Origin: Fimbriimonadaceae bacterium
GTDB lineage: Bacteria; Armatimonadota; UBA10988
NCBI GenBank assembly: GCA_020850355.1
Contig: JADZEX010000033.1
Span: forward strand, 49,764 to 113,763
Length of the DNA: 64,000 bases
Direction: 5' to 3'
Translations under genes and position numbers: made by a program
Notes under the pieces: model-generated
Told to the model about the DNA's origin: nothing
The model's input: only the letters and a program-made list of their open reading frames with translations
Databases searched by the model: none
In this document: positions 46,485-55,746 of the stretch, piece after piece
Position numbering within the stretch: the stretch's first letter is position 1
Layout of the letters: each line of letters starts with the position of its first letter

Positions 46485-47981
46485 ATGGACAACCCCGGCG
46501 GCTTCGGCTTCGCCAACTACGCCACCCTGGTGCTCTACTTCGCGGCGATGCTCGGGGTCGGCGTCTGGGCCAGTCGGCGCGTCAAGAGCTCCGAGGGCTA
46601 CTTCATCGCCGAAGGCCGCCTGCCGGCGGTCTTGGTCGGCTTGTCGATGCTGGGCACCTACCTCTCGGCGACCACCATGATGGGCCTGCCGGGGAAGGCC
46701 TATGGGCCTGAGGACCTGACCTGGAGCATCCAACTCCCGTTCCTGCTGGTGACCGCCTTCGTGATCACCCGCTTCGTGCTGCCGGTCTTCCGCGCCGCTG
46801 GCGTGGTCAGCGTCTACCAGTTCCTCGAGCAGCGCATCCACCTGGCCGCCCGGCTGCTCGCCTCGGCCAGCTTCATCGCCCTGTCGGTCGCCCGGATGGG
46901 GCTGGCGGTCTACCTCCCGGCCCTCGCCTTCTCGCAGTGCGCCGGGCTCAGCCTGCACTGGTCGATCCTCGGGATGGGCGTCGTGATGACGGTCTACACC
47001 GTGATCGGTGGGATCGAGGCGGTGATCTGGACCGACGCCATTCAGGTGGTGATCTTCGTGGTCGCCGCGGTCTACAGCATCGCCGCCATCCTGGTGCGTT
47101 GCGCCGGGGGCGACTTCTGGGCGATCGCGGCCGAGCACCACAAGTTCCGGATGATCGAGCCGGGCTTCGACCTCTCCAAGCCGGTGACCCTCTGGCTGAT
47201 CGTCGAGACGATCTTCTCGACCATCCGGATCTACGGTTCGCAGCAGGACATGACCCAGCGCTACCTCACCACGGAGTCGACCAAGGAAGCCAACAAGTCG
47301 GTCTGGGTGGCGATTCTGGGGTACATCCCCCTGGGCTACCTGTTCTACTTCATCGGCGCGGCGCTGTTCGTGTTCTACCAGATCCACCCCGACCCGCGCC
47401 TCGCCGAGATCAAGCCCGACGCCATCTACCCCTACTTCGTCGCTACCCAGTTGCCGCCGGGGCTGGCCGGACTGGTCGTCGCCGGCATCTTCGCCGCCGC
47501 CATGTCGACGGTCAGCTCGCTGATGAACAGCACCTCGACGGTCTGCGTGCTGGACTTCTACAAGCGGCTCAGCAAGCGCGAACGGCCCGATGCCGACTAC
47601 CTCAAGGTGGCGCGCTGGTTGACAGTCCTGTGGGGTGTCTCGACCATTGTCCTGGCCTACGCGATGCAGAACATCAAGTCGGCGCTGGACACCTGGGTCA
47701 AGATCATGGGCTTCACCAGCAACGGCGTCCTGGCGCTGATGGTGCTGGCCTTCCTGCCGCCCAAGATCACCCTCTGGCCGGGTGTGATCGGCTTCGTCGT
47801 CGCCAACTTGACAGCCTGGCTGGTGACCTTGCCCGGCGTCACGCAGCCGCTCTTGGGGGTCGAGAAGGTCGCCCCGCAGATCCTGGTGCTGGTCGGCGCT
47901 CCGCTGGGGGTGATCGTCGGCCTGCTGGCGCAGACGCTGGCGAACGCCACCCGGCGGGCGCCGACCTTGGCCGACCAGTGA
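46485..47981 (+). CDS. Sodium:solute symporter (SSS) family transporter
   Basis: GVWASRRVKSSEGYFIAEGRLPAVLVGLSMLGTYLSATTMMGLPGKAY; GLAGLVVAGIFAAAMSTVSSLMNSTSTVCVLDFY. Confidence 0.95.
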   Translation: MDNPGGFGFANYATLVLYFAAMLGVGVWASRRVKSSEGYFIAEGRLPAVLVGLSMLGTYLSATTMMGLPGKAYGPEDLTWSIQLPFLLVTAFVITRFVLPVFRAAGVVSVYQFLEQRIHLAARLLASASFIALSVARMGLAVYLPALAFSQCAGLSLHWSILGMGVVMTVYTVIGGIEAVIWTDAIQVVIFVVAAVYSIAAILVRCAGGDFWAIAAEHHKFRMIEPGFDLSKPVTLWLIVETIFSTIRIYGSQQDMTQRYLTTESTKEANKSVWVAILGYIPLGYLFYFIGAALFVFYQIHPDPRLAEIKPDAIYPYFVATQLPPGLAGLVVAGIFAAAMSTVSSLMNSTSTVCVLDFYKRLSKRERPDADYLKVARWLTVLWGVSTIVLAYAMQNIKSALDTWVKIMGFTSNGVLALMVLAFLPPKITLWPGVIGFVVANLTAWLVTLPGVTQPLLGVEKVAPQILVLVGAPLGVIVGLLAQTLANATRRAPTLADQ

Positions 47982-48183
47982 TCACGGCGTCAGACGCGTC
48001 AGGTTGAGGTCGTCGCTGCCGAATCGTCCTGGTCGAAGTCGACCGCGGCGCCGGAGTCGCTGGCGGACGCCCCGATCTGGCGCTGCAGGCCGACGCCAGC
48101 AGCACCAGGCCGGTGCAACCCAATCCCAACGCCATCGCCCGACTCTGCCAGTTGCGGATTCGCATGGTCGTCCCTGCCCTCTT

Positions 48184-48696
48184 CTACTGCACCACCACGC
48201 CGACATCACCGCCCTGCCGGGGCACCACCACAGTGAGCGTGCCGCTGCGGCCGGACTCGCGTTCAGTTGCACGCACCGTGGCGGGCCCGGAGGCGACGCC
48301 AGTCACCTGGGTCGTGCTGCCGGTGCTGCTGTCGCGACTGAGGTTGCTGCCGCCAGCGGTGACCGGCCAGGTGATCGCGTTGCTGCTCCCCAGGGTCACG
48401 GGCTGGCCGTTGCTGTTGGTGGCCGTGGCGGTCAGGGTGAGGCTGCTGCCAACCGCCACGGAGGCCGGGTTCGGGGTGATCGCCAGGCTGGTGATCGTGT
48501 TGGCCCTCGCCAAGGTGCCGTCGTCGCGGTAGCCGGCCACCATGTCGATCGCCAACGTGCCGGTCGCCTGCGCCGTGCCGCTGGCATCGTTGCTGGGGAA
48601 GGCGGTCGCTCGCAGCGTCGCCGCAACCCGCCGGACCAAGCAGGACCAGCGCACCAGCCAGTCCAGCCAGGTGGTGCGTGAGCGAGGCCTCGTCAT
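48184..48696 (-). pseudogene. Bacterial Ig-like (Big_2-like) domain protein, N-terminus apparently frameshifted
   Basis: LAITPNPASVAVGSSLTLTATATNSNGQPVTLGSSNAITWPVTAGGSNLSRDSSTGSTTQVTGVASGPATVRAT; a lipobox-like [22 protein letters not shown] lies in another frame just upstream. Confidence 0.55.
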
Positions 48697-48865
48697 CAGT
48701 GCTCCCCTCACCCGACGGCGGCCCGCGACGGGCCAGATCAGGCAATGGCACGTGGTATGGCGATTAACGAGGCCGCTGTCAGGAATAGTCGCAGCGGCCC
48801 GCGAGCGGCGCCGCCGGTTGTCGTGGGTGGCCGTTGGCGTCACGCTGGCGGCTGAGAGTGGTGGC

Positions 48866-49732
48866 ATGGGAATCCTGCTGGGACGTCAGACACGGGTGCT
48901 GGTGCAAGGGCTGACTGGGCGTGAGGGCAGCTTTCACGCGCAGCAGATGATCGCCTACGGTACCAAGGTCGTGGCAGGGGTGACGCCCGGCAAGGGCGGG
49001 GGCACGCATCTGGAGGTGCCGATCTTCGACACCGTCGCCGGGGCGGTGGCCGCGACCGGCGCTGAGGCGAGTTGCATCTTCGTGCCGGCGGCCTTCGCGG
49101 GAGACGCTATCTGCGAAGCGGCGGAGGCCGGCGTGCCGCTGATCGTCTGCATCACCGAGGGCATTCCAACCGCCGACATGATCCGTGCCTGTGCCTACGT
49201 GAAGGCCCGCGGCGCGCGGCTGGTGGGGCCGAACTGCCCCGGTCTGTTGACCGTCGGCGAGGCCAAGATGGGGATCATCCCGCCGCAGATCGCCAAACCC
49301 GGAGTGGTTGGAATGGTCAGCCGCAGCGGCACGCTGACCTACGAGGCGGCCGACCTCTTGAGCCGCGCCGGACTGGGCTTGACGACGATTGTTGGAATCG
49401 GCGGCGACCCGGTGCTGGGCACCCGCTTCGCCGATGTGCTGCCCCTCTTCGAAGCCGATCCGGCGACCCGCGCGATTGTGCTGATTGGCGAGATTGGCGG
49501 CACCGACGAAGAGGCCGCGGCGGCGCTGGTGCCGCAACTCAGCAAGCCGGTGGTCGGGTTCGTCGGCGGGCGCAGCGCCCCCGAGGGCAAGCGGATGGGC
49601 CACGCCGGGGCGATTGTCTCGGGCAACCTGGGCACCGCCGCCAGCAAGGTGGCCGCGCTGGAAGCGGTCGGCGTGGCGGTGCCGCTGACGCTGGCCGAGA
49701 TTCCGGGCTGCGTCGCCAAAGCGCTGGGGTAG
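48866..49732 (+). CDS. sucD: Succinyl-CoA synthetase alpha subunit-like
   Basis: [86 protein letters not shown] (phospho-His). Confidence 0.95.
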   Translation: MGILLGRQTRVLVQGLTGREGSFHAQQMIAYGTKVVAGVTPGKGGGTHLEVPIFDTVAGAVAATGAEASCIFVPAAFAGDAICEAAEAGVPLIVCITEGIPTADMIRACAYVKARGARLVGPNCPGLLTVGEAKMGIIPPQIAKPGVVGMVSRSGTLTYEAADLLSRAGLGLTTIVGIGGDPVLGTRFADVLPLFEADPATRAIVLIGEIGGTDEEAAAALVPQLSKPVVGFVGGRSAPEGKRMGHAGAIVSGNLGTAASKVAALEAVGVAVPLTLAEIPGCVAKALG

Positions 49733-49795
49733 ACGGCAGGAACCGCTGCCCGGCGTGCCGAAGCTCCCACCACCTGAACTCGGTGAGGTGAGCAG

Positions 49796-51283
49796 ATGGC
49801 GGCGGTCAAGACGTTCATGGCATTCGACCTCGGCGCGGAAAGCGGCCGCGGCATTCTCGGTCGGTTCGACGGCCGCCGGCTGGACCTGGAAGTCGTCCAC
49901 CGCTTCGCCAACCCGACGGTCAAGCTGTTGGGCACCCTGCATTGGGACACCCCGCGGCAGTTCAGCGAGCTGGTTGAAGCCCTGCGGATCTGCGCTCGCG
50001 AGCACACCACCGACCTGGCTGGGATCGGCGTCGACACCTGGGGCGTCGATTTTGGGCTGTTCGGCCGCGACGGCAGCTTGTTGGGCCTGCCGGTCCACTA
50101 CCGCGACGCCCGCACCGACGGCATGCTCGACGCGGCCTTTGCGGCGCTGGGACGCGAGCGGATCTTCGAGCGGACCGGCATCCAGTTCATGCAGCTCAAC
50201 ACGCTCTACCAGCTCCTGGCCCTGCAGCGGCAGGGCGCGCCGGCGCTGGAGGTGGCCGAGCGGCTGCTGTTCATGCCCGACATCATGAACTACTGGTTCA
50301 GCGGCGTGCAGACCAGTGAGGTCAGCATCGCCAGCACCTCGCAGTGCTGGGACCCGCGCGCCCGCGACTGGTGCCGCGACTTGCTTGACGACCTGCAGAT
50401 TCCCTCGCGGATCGTCCCGCCGGTGGTCGAACCGGGCACCGTGATCGGCGCGCTGACCGCCGAGCTGCAGGCCGACACCGGGCTCGGCGCGGTGCCGGTG
50501 ATTGCGCCGGCCTGCCACGACACCGGGTCGGCGGTGGCGGCCGTGCCGGCGATCGGCAACCGCCACGCCTACCTCAGCTCGGGCACCTGGAGCCTGATGG
50601 GCCTCGAGAGCCCGACCCCGCTGATCAGCCCGCAGACGCTGGCGCTCAACTTCACCAACGAGGGCGGGGTCTGCGGCACGGTGCGCTTCTTGAAGAACAT
50701 CATGGGCCTCTGGCTGGTGCAGCAGACGCGCGCCGCGCTGGCCCGCGCCGGGCAGGATCGCGACTACGCCACGCTGACCGCCGAGGCGGCCGCCGCGCCG
50801 GCCTTCGGGCCGTTGGTCGATCCGGACTCGCCGCTCTTCCTGAATCCGCCCGACATGCCCGCGGCGATTGCAACCTTCTGCCAGCAAACCGGCCAGCGGC
50901 CGCCGGAGAGCGTCGGCGCGACCGTGCGCTGCTGTCTCGAGAGCCTGGCGCTGAAGTACCGCTGGGTCGTCGAGCGGCTCGAAGAGGTGCGCGGCAGCCG
51001 CCTCGAACAGCTCAACATCGTCGGCGGCGGGACGCAGAACAAGCTGCTCTCGCAGCTCACCGCCGACGCCACCGGCCGCCCCGTGGTGGCCGGCCCGGTC
51101 GAGGCCACGGCCACTGGCAACCTCCTGTTGCAGGCCCTGGCGATCGGCGAACTGGGCAGCCTGGACGAGGTCCGCGCGGTGGTGCGGGCGTCGTTCGAGC
51201 TGGAGACCTTCACGCCCAACACCGCCACCGCGGGGGCGTGGGACGGCGCTTGGGAACGCTTCCAGAAGCTCCTCGGCGCGTAG
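49796..51283 (+). CDS. rhaB: Rhamnulokinase-like FGGY carbohydrate kinase
   Basis: FMAFDLGAESGRGILGRFDG; GIGVDTWGVDFGLF; YRDARTDG; FMQLNTLYQL; LNIVGGGTQNKLLSQLTADATGRPVVAGPVEATATGN. Confidence 0.9.
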   Translation: MAAVKTFMAFDLGAESGRGILGRFDGRRLDLEVVHRFANPTVKLLGTLHWDTPRQFSELVEALRICAREHTTDLAGIGVDTWGVDFGLFGRDGSLLGLPVHYRDARTDGMLDAAFAALGRERIFERTGIQFMQLNTLYQLLALQRQGAPALEVAERLLFMPDIMNYWFSGVQTSEVSIASTSQCWDPRARDWCRDLLDDLQIPSRIVPPVVEPGTVIGALTAELQADTGLGAVPVIAPACHDTGSAVAAVPAIGNRHAYLSSGTWSLMGLESPTPLISPQTLALNFTNEGGVCGTVRFLKNIMGLWLVQQTRAALARAGQDRDYATLTAEAAAAPAFGPLVDPDSPLFLNPPDMPAAIATFCQQTGQRPPESVGATVRCCLESLALKYRWVVERLEEVRGSRLEQLNIVGGGTQNKLLSQLTADATGRPVVAGPVEATATGNLLLQALAIGELGSLDEVRAVVRASFELETFTPNTATAGAWDGAWERFQKLLGA

Positions 51284-51349
51284 CGGAAGGTGCGCCGGCC
51301 GCCGGCGCGGGAGGGCACCCTGGGGTGCCGGTCTGACGAGGTAGACACG

Positions 51350-51733
51350 ATGCGATTGCACTGGATCCTGGCCTGCCTGGGCGCTCTGCTGCTGCTGGCT
51401 GCCTGCGGCCCGAAGGAAGAGACCGTCTCGGAGATTCCGACCCCGGCGCCCGGCGCCGTGCCCACCCCGCCGCCGTCGACGGTCGCCACGCCGGCCGCCG
51501 AGGGTGGTGTCTTCGCCGATGACAGCAAGGCCGCCCCGGCCGACCTGTCGGGCGAAGCCAAGGCGATGGGTGGGGCACCGGCGGCGGCTGGCGCCGCCCC
51601 CGCGGGTGCTGCTCCGGCCGCTGGCGGCGCGCCCGCTGCCGGCGGTCCCGTTGGTGACGAGGGCGGCAAGGCCGGCGCCCCGCCGGCGGGCACCGACCCG
51701 GGTGGCAAGCCTGAGCCGTTGGCCGGCGGGTAG
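51350..51733 (+). CDS. Small Ala/Gly/Pro-rich lipoprotein
   Basis: MRLHWILACLGALLLLAACGPKEE lipobox; low-complexity tail AGAAPAGAAPAAGGAPAAGG. Confidence 0.65.
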   Translation: MRLHWILACLGALLLLAACGPKEETVSEIPTPAPGAVPTPPPSTVATPAAEGGVFADDSKAAPADLSGEAKAMGGAPAAAGAAPAGAAPAAGGAPAAGGPVGDEGGKAGAPPAGTDPGGKPEPLAGG

Positions 51734-51829
51734 CCTGCCACGGACAGCAGCGTCCGACCGAGCTCGCCCGCGGCAGGCTCGGTCGGATGCTCTTGCCTGG
51801 ACTGGCCCGCTGGAGGCCGGCGAGGAGCG

Positions 51830-52258
51830 ATGCTGATGGCCCGCTGGAGCCTGCAACGACTGCTGACTGCTCTCCTGGCCGGCGGCTTCGCGATGCTCTG
51901 CGCAGACACGATCTGGGAGCACCGCGGCGAGCTGGCCGAGCACCCACCCGCCTGGCTGCCGATCGTCTGCAGCGGCCTGCTGACGGTGCTCTTGCTGGCG
52001 ACCGTCCTCGTCTGGCGGCCGGCGCTGCGAACCGCGGCCCGCTGGACCGCTGTCCTGCCGCTGCTGGTCGGCTTGACCGGCTGGGTGCTGCACAACGAGG
52101 ATCGCCTCGAGAGCGGCGACCTGACCGCCCTCCTGCCGCCGCTGCTGGCGCCGTTGGCGTTCTGCGGCCTGGCGGCGCTGACGTTCCTGGTCTCGTCCAC
52201 CCGCTGGCCGGAGAGTTGGCCCAGCGTGACCGCTCGAGCGGAGGAGCACGATGCCTAG
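51830..52258 (+). CDS. Small multi-pass membrane protein
   Basis: MLMARWSLQRLLTALLAGGFAMLC...; about four hydrophobic segments; overlaps the next gene. Confidence 0.6.
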   Translation: MLMARWSLQRLLTALLAGGFAMLCADTIWEHRGELAEHPPAWLPIVCSGLLTVLLLATVLVWRPALRTAARWTAVLPLLVGLTGWVLHNEDRLESGDLTALLPPLLAPLAFCGLAALTFLVSSTRWPESWPSVTARAEEHDA

Positions 52259-53954
52259 AATCTGGTGGCTGCCGCTGCTCGCCGCCGCGGCCGGCGGTGC
52301 TGCCGAACTGCCGAACGCCGGCTTCGAAGCCGCCGGCGCGGGCGGTTTCGACGCGTACGTCAGGAACGGCTGGCAGCCGGAAACGGGCGACAGCTTGCTG
52401 GGCTTGCCGAACCAGTGGAGTGCCTACCAGTGGGGCGACGTCGGGGCCGGCTGGAGCGTCACCGTCGAGCAGGGCGCCGGCCGCCAGGGCAGCGCTGCGC
52501 TACGTGCCTTGAACCGCGGCAGTGCCGCCCGTGCCGGAGCCTACTCGCGCGCCGCGCTGACCCCCGGCACCTGGCGCCTGGCGGTCTGGGCGCGCACCGC
52601 GCCGGGCCAGACCGGCAGTGCCGCCATCTACCTCGCCAACACCTACTCGCGGCCGACCAGGCTCAGCGAGCAGTGGCGGCAGATCACGGTCCAGGCGACC
52701 GTCGCCGAGGCCTCGGCGGCCGCCGAGGTCAACCTGCAGAGCCGCTCCAGCGGCGGCGTCACCGTGTGGTTCGACGACGTCACCCTGGAACTGGTCGCAG
52801 CGGGCACCTACCACTTGCAGGCCGACGACCGCGCCGACCGACCGCGGACGCTGCTGTTCTCGCCGATCAACGTCAACTACCTGCGCGACCACGCTCGCGA
52901 GGCGGCTGGCTGGGGCTTCCGCGGCTTCCTCTTCGACGACCTCTTCTGGAGCTGGGGCTCGGACGTCTGGGCGGTCGACAAGGACCCGGCCAGTCGCGGC
53001 GAGGACGACCGGCTGCTGGCCGAAGTGCGCGCCTGCAACGAGGCCTGCCGCGCCGTCGGGATTGACAGCAACTTCGTCAAGGTGGCCTTCTACCAGGAGC
53101 TGCCCGACTGGTTCGACGACGCCGCCTGGGCCGCCATCGGGCGCAACTTCCGGGAGGGTGCCCGCTTCGCCAAACTGGCCGGCTGCCTGGGCGTGGCGAT
53201 CGACACCGAGTACATCGCGCAGCAGTACAGCCCCGATTGGCCGGGCTACCAGGCCGCGCAGCGCCCGCTGGCCGACCTCAAGGCGAAGGTCCGGCAGCGC
53301 TGGCAGACCGTGATCGCGGGGATGTACGCCGAGTGGCCCGAGCTGGTGCTGCTGACGCTGCCGGAGGGGATGCTCTACTACGGCGAGCTGTACGGCGACC
53401 TGTTCCAGGGCTTCCTGGCGGCCGCCGCCGCGGCCGACGCGCCAGGCGGGCTGCACATCATGACCGAGGGCACCTACCATACCACCGACCCGGGTGGCCT
53501 GGCGGGGTATCCCGGCCGAATCGACGAGTGGATCGCCGACGAGTGCCCGGAGCCGTTGGTGACCTGGTGGCGCCGCCGCGGGAGCGTCGTGCTGGGGGCC
53601 TGGCCAATGGGCTACTACCGCGAAGTCCACGACGCCGCCGGCAAGATGCTCGGCTACAGCGGCCGGCAGGAGCAGTTTGGCGACCAGATCGTCGGGTCGT
53701 ACGCCGACAAGAGCGCCTGGTACTCGCCGGAGGTCTTCGCGAAGCAGATGGCCGGCCTCAACAGCTATTCGCCGCGCTTCAACTGGATCTACGGCCACGG
53801 CTGCGTCTGGTGGCAGTACAGCGAGGCGGACAAGGCCAAGTACACCGCCGGCGTCCACCAGGCCCTCTCGAACGCCCTGCTCCCGACCGCGCCGAACCTC
53901 GCCGCCTACGCCGCGGTGATCCGGGCCCCGCAGCGCCTCGTGCGGCAGCCGTAG
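52251..53954 (+). CDS. Secreted carbohydrate-binding/glycoside-hydrolase-like protein
   Basis: MPRIWWLPLLAAAAGGAAELPNAGFEAAG; CBM-like LTPGTWRLAVWARTAPGQTGSA...VWFDDVTLEL; TIM-barrel-like GWGFRGFLFDDLFWSWGSD. Confidence 0.6.
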   Translation: MPRIWWLPLLAAAAGGAAELPNAGFEAAGAGGFDAYVRNGWQPETGDSLLGLPNQWSAYQWGDVGAGWSVTVEQGAGRQGSAALRALNRGSAARAGAYSRAALTPGTWRLAVWARTAPGQTGSAAIYLANTYSRPTRLSEQWRQITVQATVAEASAAAEVNLQSRSSGGVTVWFDDVTLELVAAGTYHLQADDRADRPRTLLFSPINVNYLRDHAREAAGWGFRGFLFDDLFWSWGSDVWAVDKDPASRGEDDRLLAEVRACNEACRAVGIDSNFVKVAFYQELPDWFDDAAWAAIGRNFREGARFAKLAGCLGVAIDTEYIAQQYSPDWPGYQAAQRPLADLKAKVRQRWQTVIAGMYAEWPELVLLTLPEGMLYYGELYGDLFQGFLAAAAAADAPGGLHIMTEGTYHTTDPGGLAGYPGRIDEWIADECPEPLVTWWRRRGSVVLGAWPMGYYREVHDAAGKMLGYSGRQEQFGDQIVGSYADKSAWYSPEVFAKQMAGLNSYSPRFNWIYGHGCVWWQYSEADKAKYTAGVHQALSNALLPTAPNLAAYAAVIRAPQRLVRQP

Positions 53955-53978
53955 CTTCCGGCGGCAGGCCCGGCCGGC
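53916..53978 (+). repeat. Left copy of 63-bp direct repeat
   Basis: gtgatccgggccccgcagcgcctcgtgcggcagccgtagcttccggcggcaggcccggccggc; 60/63 identical to 56646-56708. Confidence 0.92.
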
Positions 53979-54290
53979 AGGCCTCCAGCTCGCTGTGTCA
54001 CAGCGTCCCCGGCTCGGTCGTGCCTGGACCAACCGCCCAGGTTACGACAAGAGTCGCGGCCCCACGTTAGGAGGTTGGCCAGCCGGTGCGAGGGCTTGCC
54101 GCGCAAGTCATTGACATGCCTCTCGCCAGCGTTGTACGCTCACCAAGCCACGGCGGCCATCGCGGCCACGATGCCTGGCAACGGGGAAGGGTCGGACGTG
54201 TGGCGGCGGTCCGCAACCACGTGCCGACCCGGTGCAGTGGGACCGCCGCAGCCAGCGAACGCTGGAGTCACGCCGGAAGGGGTTCGGACC

Positions 54291-55676
54291 ATGGCACTGA
54301 AGCTGCCGGACGAGGTCTTGCGTGATGCGACGATCTGGGGGTTCCGAGCTGGCTTCGACGACCAGGACTTCCTGAAGAGCCTCCACAGCCCGCGCTGGGG
54401 CGAGCGCTTTGGGGACGCCGCTCAGCCGCTGCCCACGGGTCGGCCCTTGCACGAACTGATCCGGGCGATCTGCCAGGAGCACGACATCGCGCAGCCCTTC
54501 GTCTGGGCCAAACTGGTTGGCGAGACGAGCTTCCTGACCGCGCCGGAGCCGCCGGGCAAGGGTTACAAGGCGCCGCTGGGGTTTGACTGCCCCGATGACG
54601 GGCGAGATCCGCGGCCGCAGTACTACGGCGTGCTCCGCAACCTCCAGGGCGGCATCGCGTGGTGGCGCCGGTTCCTGGACAAGTGGGACTGGCAACGGCG
54701 GCTGCGGTGCGGGCTGGCGGACATCAATGTCAGCGCTGAGGGCCAGCGGGTGCGCCGCCAGACTGTCAGCCCCCGGACCGCGGCCGAGGTCGCCTACCTG
54801 ATCTACACGCCGCATCTATACAGCCTGCACGACTTCCACACGATCTGGCGCCAGCGCTTCGCGGGGCAGCTTGAGCCGCCCGTGCAGGTTGTCCTGCCTG
54901 GGCTGCCGGCCAGTCGTTTCACCTGGCCGGTGGCCCAGATGCTCTCGCGCCGGGTCAATGTCACGCTTCACGGCCGGAGCGTGCATCGCCCTGGCGACGT
55001 CCGCCACCATAACGTCTTCAAGGGCTACACCGAGTGGGGCACCAACGGTCACCGCGGGGTCGGCGACGCCGTGGACCTGTTCTGCCCTGCCAACACGGAG
55101 GTCTTCGCGATTGGGGACGGTTTCCAGACCAGGTGGCGCAATGACCTGACCCGGCAAGAGGTGATCTACCTCGAAGGCGACGGTTGGCTGGCGGTCTACG
55201 CGCACATCGATGCCGTCCATGAGGGTCAGCAAGTGGCCGTCCAGCGCGGCGAGGTCGTGGGCCGCGTGCGACCCGACCTCGCCGACCCCCACCTGCACTT
55301 CGAGTTGTGGCTCGACGGCCAGGCGGTCGCAGCCCAGGATCCCGCCAGCCTCCGCGACCTGATGGCGCACCGCCTGGGGTTGGCTGAAGTGGCGCCGGTG
55401 CGGCAGGAGCCGCGAGTGATCGTCGCCAAGCCCGCCGGGAGCGAGCCGAGTGCTGACGGGCTGCTCTACTGCCCGCTGCCATCCCGTTGGGACAGCCAGG
55501 CCAACCAGGCCGAGGTCGACTCCGCGGCGTTGGCCGAGTGGCTGGGCACCTCCATCGGCGGTCTGCCGAAGTATGCGCCGCTCCGCGAGGCCCTGACAGC
55601 GATGGGCGTGACAGCGAGGTTCGACCTGACGCACCTGCACGCCGCCAACCCGCGGATCTACGTCTTCACGGGGTGA
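54291..55676 (+). CDS. Cell-wall-hydrolase-like protein with C-terminal M23 peptidase domain
   Basis: GTNGHRGVGDAVDLFCPANTEVFAIGDGFQTRW...IYLEGDGWLAVYAHIDAVHEGQQVAVQRGEVVGRV...DPHLHFELW; N-terminal globular helical domain. Confidence 0.75.
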   Translation: MALKLPDEVLRDATIWGFRAGFDDQDFLKSLHSPRWGERFGDAAQPLPTGRPLHELIRAICQEHDIAQPFVWAKLVGETSFLTAPEPPGKGYKAPLGFDCPDDGRDPRPQYYGVLRNLQGGIAWWRRFLDKWDWQRRLRCGLADINVSAEGQRVRRQTVSPRTAAEVAYLIYTPHLYSLHDFHTIWRQRFAGQLEPPVQVVLPGLPASRFTWPVAQMLSRRVNVTLHGRSVHRPGDVRHHNVFKGYTEWGTNGHRGVGDAVDLFCPANTEVFAIGDGFQTRWRNDLTRQEVIYLEGDGWLAVYAHIDAVHEGQQVAVQRGEVVGRVRPDLADPHLHFELWLDGQAVAAQDPASLRDLMAHRLGLAEVAPVRQEPRVIVAKPAGSEPSADGLLYCPLPSRWDSQANQAEVDSAALAEWLGTSIGGLPKYAPLREALTAMGVTARFDLTHLHAANPRIYVFTG

Positions 55677-55746
55677 GACGACCTGAGCAGCGCCGCAGGC
55701 GCCAGCCGCGCTCGGCCCACCGGACCGTGACAAAGGGGATCACACG

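Noticed and set aside
48779-52249. 1156-aa minus-strand ORF
   Set aside because: Antisense to sucD, rhaB and two small genes that have clear family motifs; composition is typical of spurious high-GC antisense ORFs.
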